This document shows, piece by piece, positions 12,605-13,253 of a stretch of 13,253 bases of DNA. The stretch is from the NCBI GenBank assembly GCA_034669525.1, contig JAXDNH010000229.1, positions 1 to 13,253 of the forward strand, in the 5' to 3' direction. The notes under the pieces are model-generated. The model ran no database searches and had not been told where the DNA came from. It worked only from the letters and a program-made list of their open reading frames with translations. The translations under genes and the position numbers were made by a program. Origin of the DNA: JAFASC01 sp034669525 (GTDB lineage Bacteria > Pseudomonadota > Alphaproteobacteria > Rhizobiales > Beijerinckiaceae). Numbering within the stretch: the first letter of the stretch is position 1; each line of letters opens with the position of its first letter.

Positions 12605-13253
12605 GTGAGCGACCAACAGGTGCCCGGACGAGAGGAGACTGGCCAGCGTAGGCTGCAGCGTCTCGTCGCCGCGGCCCGGGCGGCACTCGCCTGGGAGAAT
12701 ATCTGGCGCGCCGCAGCGCCGGTCCTCACAATCATCGGCTTCTTCCTCGCGGTCTCCTGGGCTGGCGCCTGGCAGGTTCTGCCGCACTGGGCCAGGATCG
12801 CGGGGCTGGCAGTCTTCGCTCTGGCGATCCTATTCGTCCTCTGGCGTGAGGCGCGCCTGCGCTGGCCTTCGCGCGCGGAGGCGTTGGCCCGACTGGACCA
12901 TGATTCCGGCGTCCTGCACCGGCCGGCCTCGGCGCTTGAAGACACGCTCGCCAACAGGTCCAGCGATCCGGCAACGCAGGCGCTGTGGGCGGTCCACCGC
13001 CGACGGCTGGAAGCAGAAATCGCCGGCCTCAAAGTGGCGGCCCCCTCGCCGCGCGTTCCCCAGCGGGACCATTATGCCCTCCGCGCGACGGCTTTGGTCC
13101 TCGTGGTGGCAAGCGCGATCATCGCCGGACCGGAGCGCTACGCCCGGGTCGCCGCCGCCTTCGATTGGCGCCTGCCCAGCGCGGCGGCACCTGCCGTGCG
13201 GATAGACGCCTGGATCGATCCGCCAGCTTATACTGGCAAGCCCCCGCTCATGC
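12605..13253 (+). CDS. DUF4175/TIGR02302-like membrane protein, N-terminal part (partial)
   Basis: The first 216 residues are present and the gene runs off the right edge. Family members are about 800-900 residues and have no established function. The visible part fits: a basic N-terminus 'RRLQRLVAAARAALAWENIWRAAAP', two closely spaced membrane helices (about 37-55 and 63-80), a soluble helical segment with 'ALARLDHDSGVLHRPASALED', a third membrane helix (about 159-176), then the characteristic 'VRIDAWIDPPAYTGKPP', where the periplasmic domain begins. The start is GTG 12605 with GGAGAG (12595-12600) four bases ahead; no ATG in frame fits the family start better. It is divergent from the orphan binding-protein gene. 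Confidence 0.88.
   Translation, partial: MSDQQVPGREETGQRRLQRLVAAARAALAWENIWRAAAPVLTIIGFFLAVSWAGAWQVLPHWARIAGLAVFALAILFVLWREARLRWPSRAEALARLDHDSGVLHRPASALEDTLANRSSDPATQALWAVHRRRLEAEIAGLKVAAPSPRVPQRDHYALRATALVLVVASAIIAGPERYARVAAAFDWRLPSAAAPAVRIDAWIDPPAYTGKPPLM

Overview
The window looks like chromosomal DNA from a high-GC alphaproteobacterium, most likely Hyphomicrobiales (Rhizobiales). Reasons: strong G/C bias at third codon positions; several GTG and TTG starts; a DUF4175/TIGR02302-type membrane protein at the right edge, a family I associate with this order; Liv-type solute uptake genes; and a carboxydotroph-style CoxD/CoxE maturation module. The placement is inferred from gene content. I see no rRNA, tRNA, CRISPR array, transposase or phage gene.

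Left part (1-2614): the first 20 codons of a LivH-like permease run off the left edge on the minus strand. Divergent from it are a flavin reductase-domain protein, a periplasmic substrate-binding protein with a Tat-like leader, and a small AHSA1/SRPBCC protein. The first two, with livH, suggest uptake and flavin-dependent oxidation of a small organic molecule, but no oxygenase lies inside the window.

Centre-left (2624-5941, minus strand): a two-gene ABC-2 type exporter (ATPase then permease) lies downstream of pcaD and pcaC. These two encode consecutive steps of the beta-ketoadipate pathway: pcaC is the decarboxylase and pcaD the enol-lactonase. PcaD carries an unusual C-terminal extension of about 100 residues, rich in lysine and alanine and built on a five-residue period, resembling histone H1-like tails. 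The pcaD stop and pcaC start overlap as TAGTG. A GC-rich inverted-repeat block separates pcaC from the exporter.

Centre-right (6105-10993, plus strand): a tightly coupled six-gene operon, divergent from pcaD and preceded by a plausible sigma70-type promoter. It encodes a MoxR/CoxD-like AAA+ ATPase, a CoxE-like VWA protein, an XdhC-type protein split into two genes, a molybdopterin-binding-domain protein and a MobA-like nucleotidyltransferase. Five of the six genes follow each other with overlaps or a gap of only 13 bases. Together they look like a module that makes and inserts a dinucleotide molybdenum cofactor into a molybdenum hydroxylase, yet no hydroxylase gene is present here.

Right part (11017-13253): an apparently orphan branched-chain amino acid-type binding protein on the minus strand, then a 379-base intergenic region rich in palindromes, then the start of the DUF4175/TIGR02302-like gene, which runs off the right edge.

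The points most worth following up are the histone-like tail on PcaD, the self-contained molybdenum-hydroxylase maturation operon without its enzyme, and the altered GGTG-type loop in its molybdopterin-binding protein.
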